6,538 nucleotides of DNA from Candidatus Bathyarchaeota archaeon (GTDB lineage Archaea; Asgardarchaeota; Lokiarchaeia; Sigyniarchaeales; Sigyniarchaeaceae), in contig WJJB01000309.1 in assembly GCA_014729935.1 (NCBI GenBank), positions 1 to 6,538 of the forward strand, written 5' to 3'. Position numbers and translations under genes: made by a program. The notes below the pieces were generated by a model. The model was not told the origin of the DNA, ran no database searches, and saw nothing but the letters and a program-made list of their open reading frames with translations. This document shows, one piece after another, positions 6,013-6,538 of this stretch (the stretch's first letter is position 1; each line of letters begins with the position of its first letter).

Positions 6013-6538
6013 TCATGCCTTGTACTCGTCCATCATGAACCCGATGATGGTATCTTTGACCATTTTCCTGTCGGGCATGGTGGCTATCATCCCGTAAATG
6101 GCGGATTTTCCCTCGTCCTTGGGAGGGTTTTCCTTGATAGTTGCAACGCACTCTTTCAGGTCTTTCAAGAACGCGTCGACGATTCCCACGTGGTGCGGGT
6201 TCACGATGAGATGCAAGGATTGCGGTCTTTGCATGCGATCCAAGACCCAACCTTTTGTCTCCATAAGATCACCCAAGGCATACATCGGGATGGTATCGGA
6301 ACCGAACGAGAAAACAGTCATCACTGGCTTTCCGATGACATGCAATCCGGGAATGCTCGAAATACCATCCATCAACCGGTTGGTTGTATCCATGGTCTTC
6401 TTGGCGATTTCAAGATACCCCTCCATCCCCAGTGATTTCATGCCAGCCCATGCTGCCGCGATAATGCTTCCTGGACGGGTGCCTCCCATGGATGGAGAAA
6501 CGTAAACACCACCTGGCCAGTCCACGTAGGCGTAAAAC
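6013..6538 (-). CDS. PLP-dependent sphingosine-1-phosphate lyase-like protein, C-terminal part (cut by window edge)
   Basis: C-terminal 174 residues of a group II PLP-dependent decarboxylase/lyase. The frame stays open to the window edge (FYAYVDWPGG...), so the GTG at 6525 is internal, not a start. VDWPGGVYVSPSMGGTRPG near the start is the signature of sphingosine-1-phosphate lyases (human-type DWxGGxYxSPTxAGSRPG). TKGWVLDRMQRPQSLHL matches the family's conserved C-terminal domain. The tail KSAIYGMIATMPDRKMVKD resembles the post-decarboxylase tail of eukaryotic S1P lyase (AIYGMAQ...DRNMV), which MfnA-type archaeal decarboxylases are not expected to have. The PLP lysine lies in the missing N-terminal part. 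S1P lyase cleaves phosphorylated long-chain bases into an aldehyde and phosphoethanolamine. The true substrate here is unknown, because archaea are not known to make sphingolipids. An amino-acid decarboxylase role is possible. Confidence 0.87.
   Translation of the reverse strand, partial: FYAYVDWPGGVYVSPSMGGTRPGSIIAAAWAGMKSLGMEGYLEIAKKTMDTTNRLMDGISSIPGLHVIGKPVMTVFSFGSDTIPMYALGDLMETKGWVLDRMQRPQSLHLIVNPHHVGIVDAFLKDLKECVATIKENPPKDEGKSAIYGMIATMPDRKMVKDTIIGFMMDEYKA

Noticed and set aside
211..6192. Eight CACGTG hexamers across the window, more than chance expectation
   Set aside because: All lie in coding sequence, and six are in-frame His-Val (CAC GTG) codon pairs, so codon preference explains them better than a regulatory site.
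5786..6250. Minus-strand 154-codon ORF overlapping the C45 hydrolase and the S1P-lyase-like gene
   Set aside because: It crosses two well-supported genes and the terminator between them, and its translation is low-complexity with no family features.
6013..6525. GTG at 6525 as the start of a 170-residue gene
   Set aside because: The frame is open upstream to the window edge, with family-like residues (FYAYVDWPGG), and the GTG lies inside a conserved motif, so it is an internal valine.

Overview
The window looks like a piece of an archaeal genome, most likely from an Asgard (Promethearchaeota) lineage of moderate GC. Four things point there. A Ras-superfamily small GTPase with mixed Rab-like and Arf-like motifs sits at the left edge. 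The peroxiredoxin carries the two-cysteine C-terminal tail of archaeal Prx6-type enzymes. The promoters look archaeal (BRE/TATA) and the genes end in short oligo-T terminators. A sphingosine-1-phosphate-lyase-like protein has the long tail known from eukaryotic enzymes. The phylum is an inference; no rRNA or other phylogenetic marker is present.

Layout from left to right: (1) the 5' part of a small GTPase gene, minus strand, cut by the window edge (1-236 or 248). (2) A 213-bp non-coding stretch that probably holds its promoter and leader, with four copies of a 7-bp motif and an 8-bp palindrome. (3) A two-gene minus-strand operon: a two-TM zinc-ribbon protein of unknown function (2925-3758 or 3782), followed 6 bp later by a complete cytoplasmic GH36-type alpha-galactosidase (462-2918). 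(4) A 185-bp leader/terminator region that also contains AACGCGTT. (5) A complete peroxiredoxin, minus strand (3968-4612). (6) A 177-bp divergent promoter region. (7) A complete plus-strand C45-type (acyl-CoA:6-APA acyltransferase-like) Ntn hydrolase (4790-5944). (8) A 68-bp convergent gap with oligo-T terminators on both sides. (9) The C-terminal 174 residues of a PLP-dependent lyase of the sphingosine-1-phosphate lyase/group II decarboxylase family, minus strand, running off the right edge (6013-6538).

Only the zinc-ribbon/alpha-galactosidase pair is clearly an operon. The remaining genes have their own promoter or terminator signals, so a shared function is not shown. Still, an alpha-galactosidase, an amide-cleaving Ntn hydrolase and an S1P-lyase homologue would match, in order, three steps of eukaryotic glycosphingolipid breakdown. 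I list this as a speculative hypothesis, with tests. No mobile element, CRISPR array, tRNA or rRNA is visible, and no gene-free stretch exceeds 300 bp.
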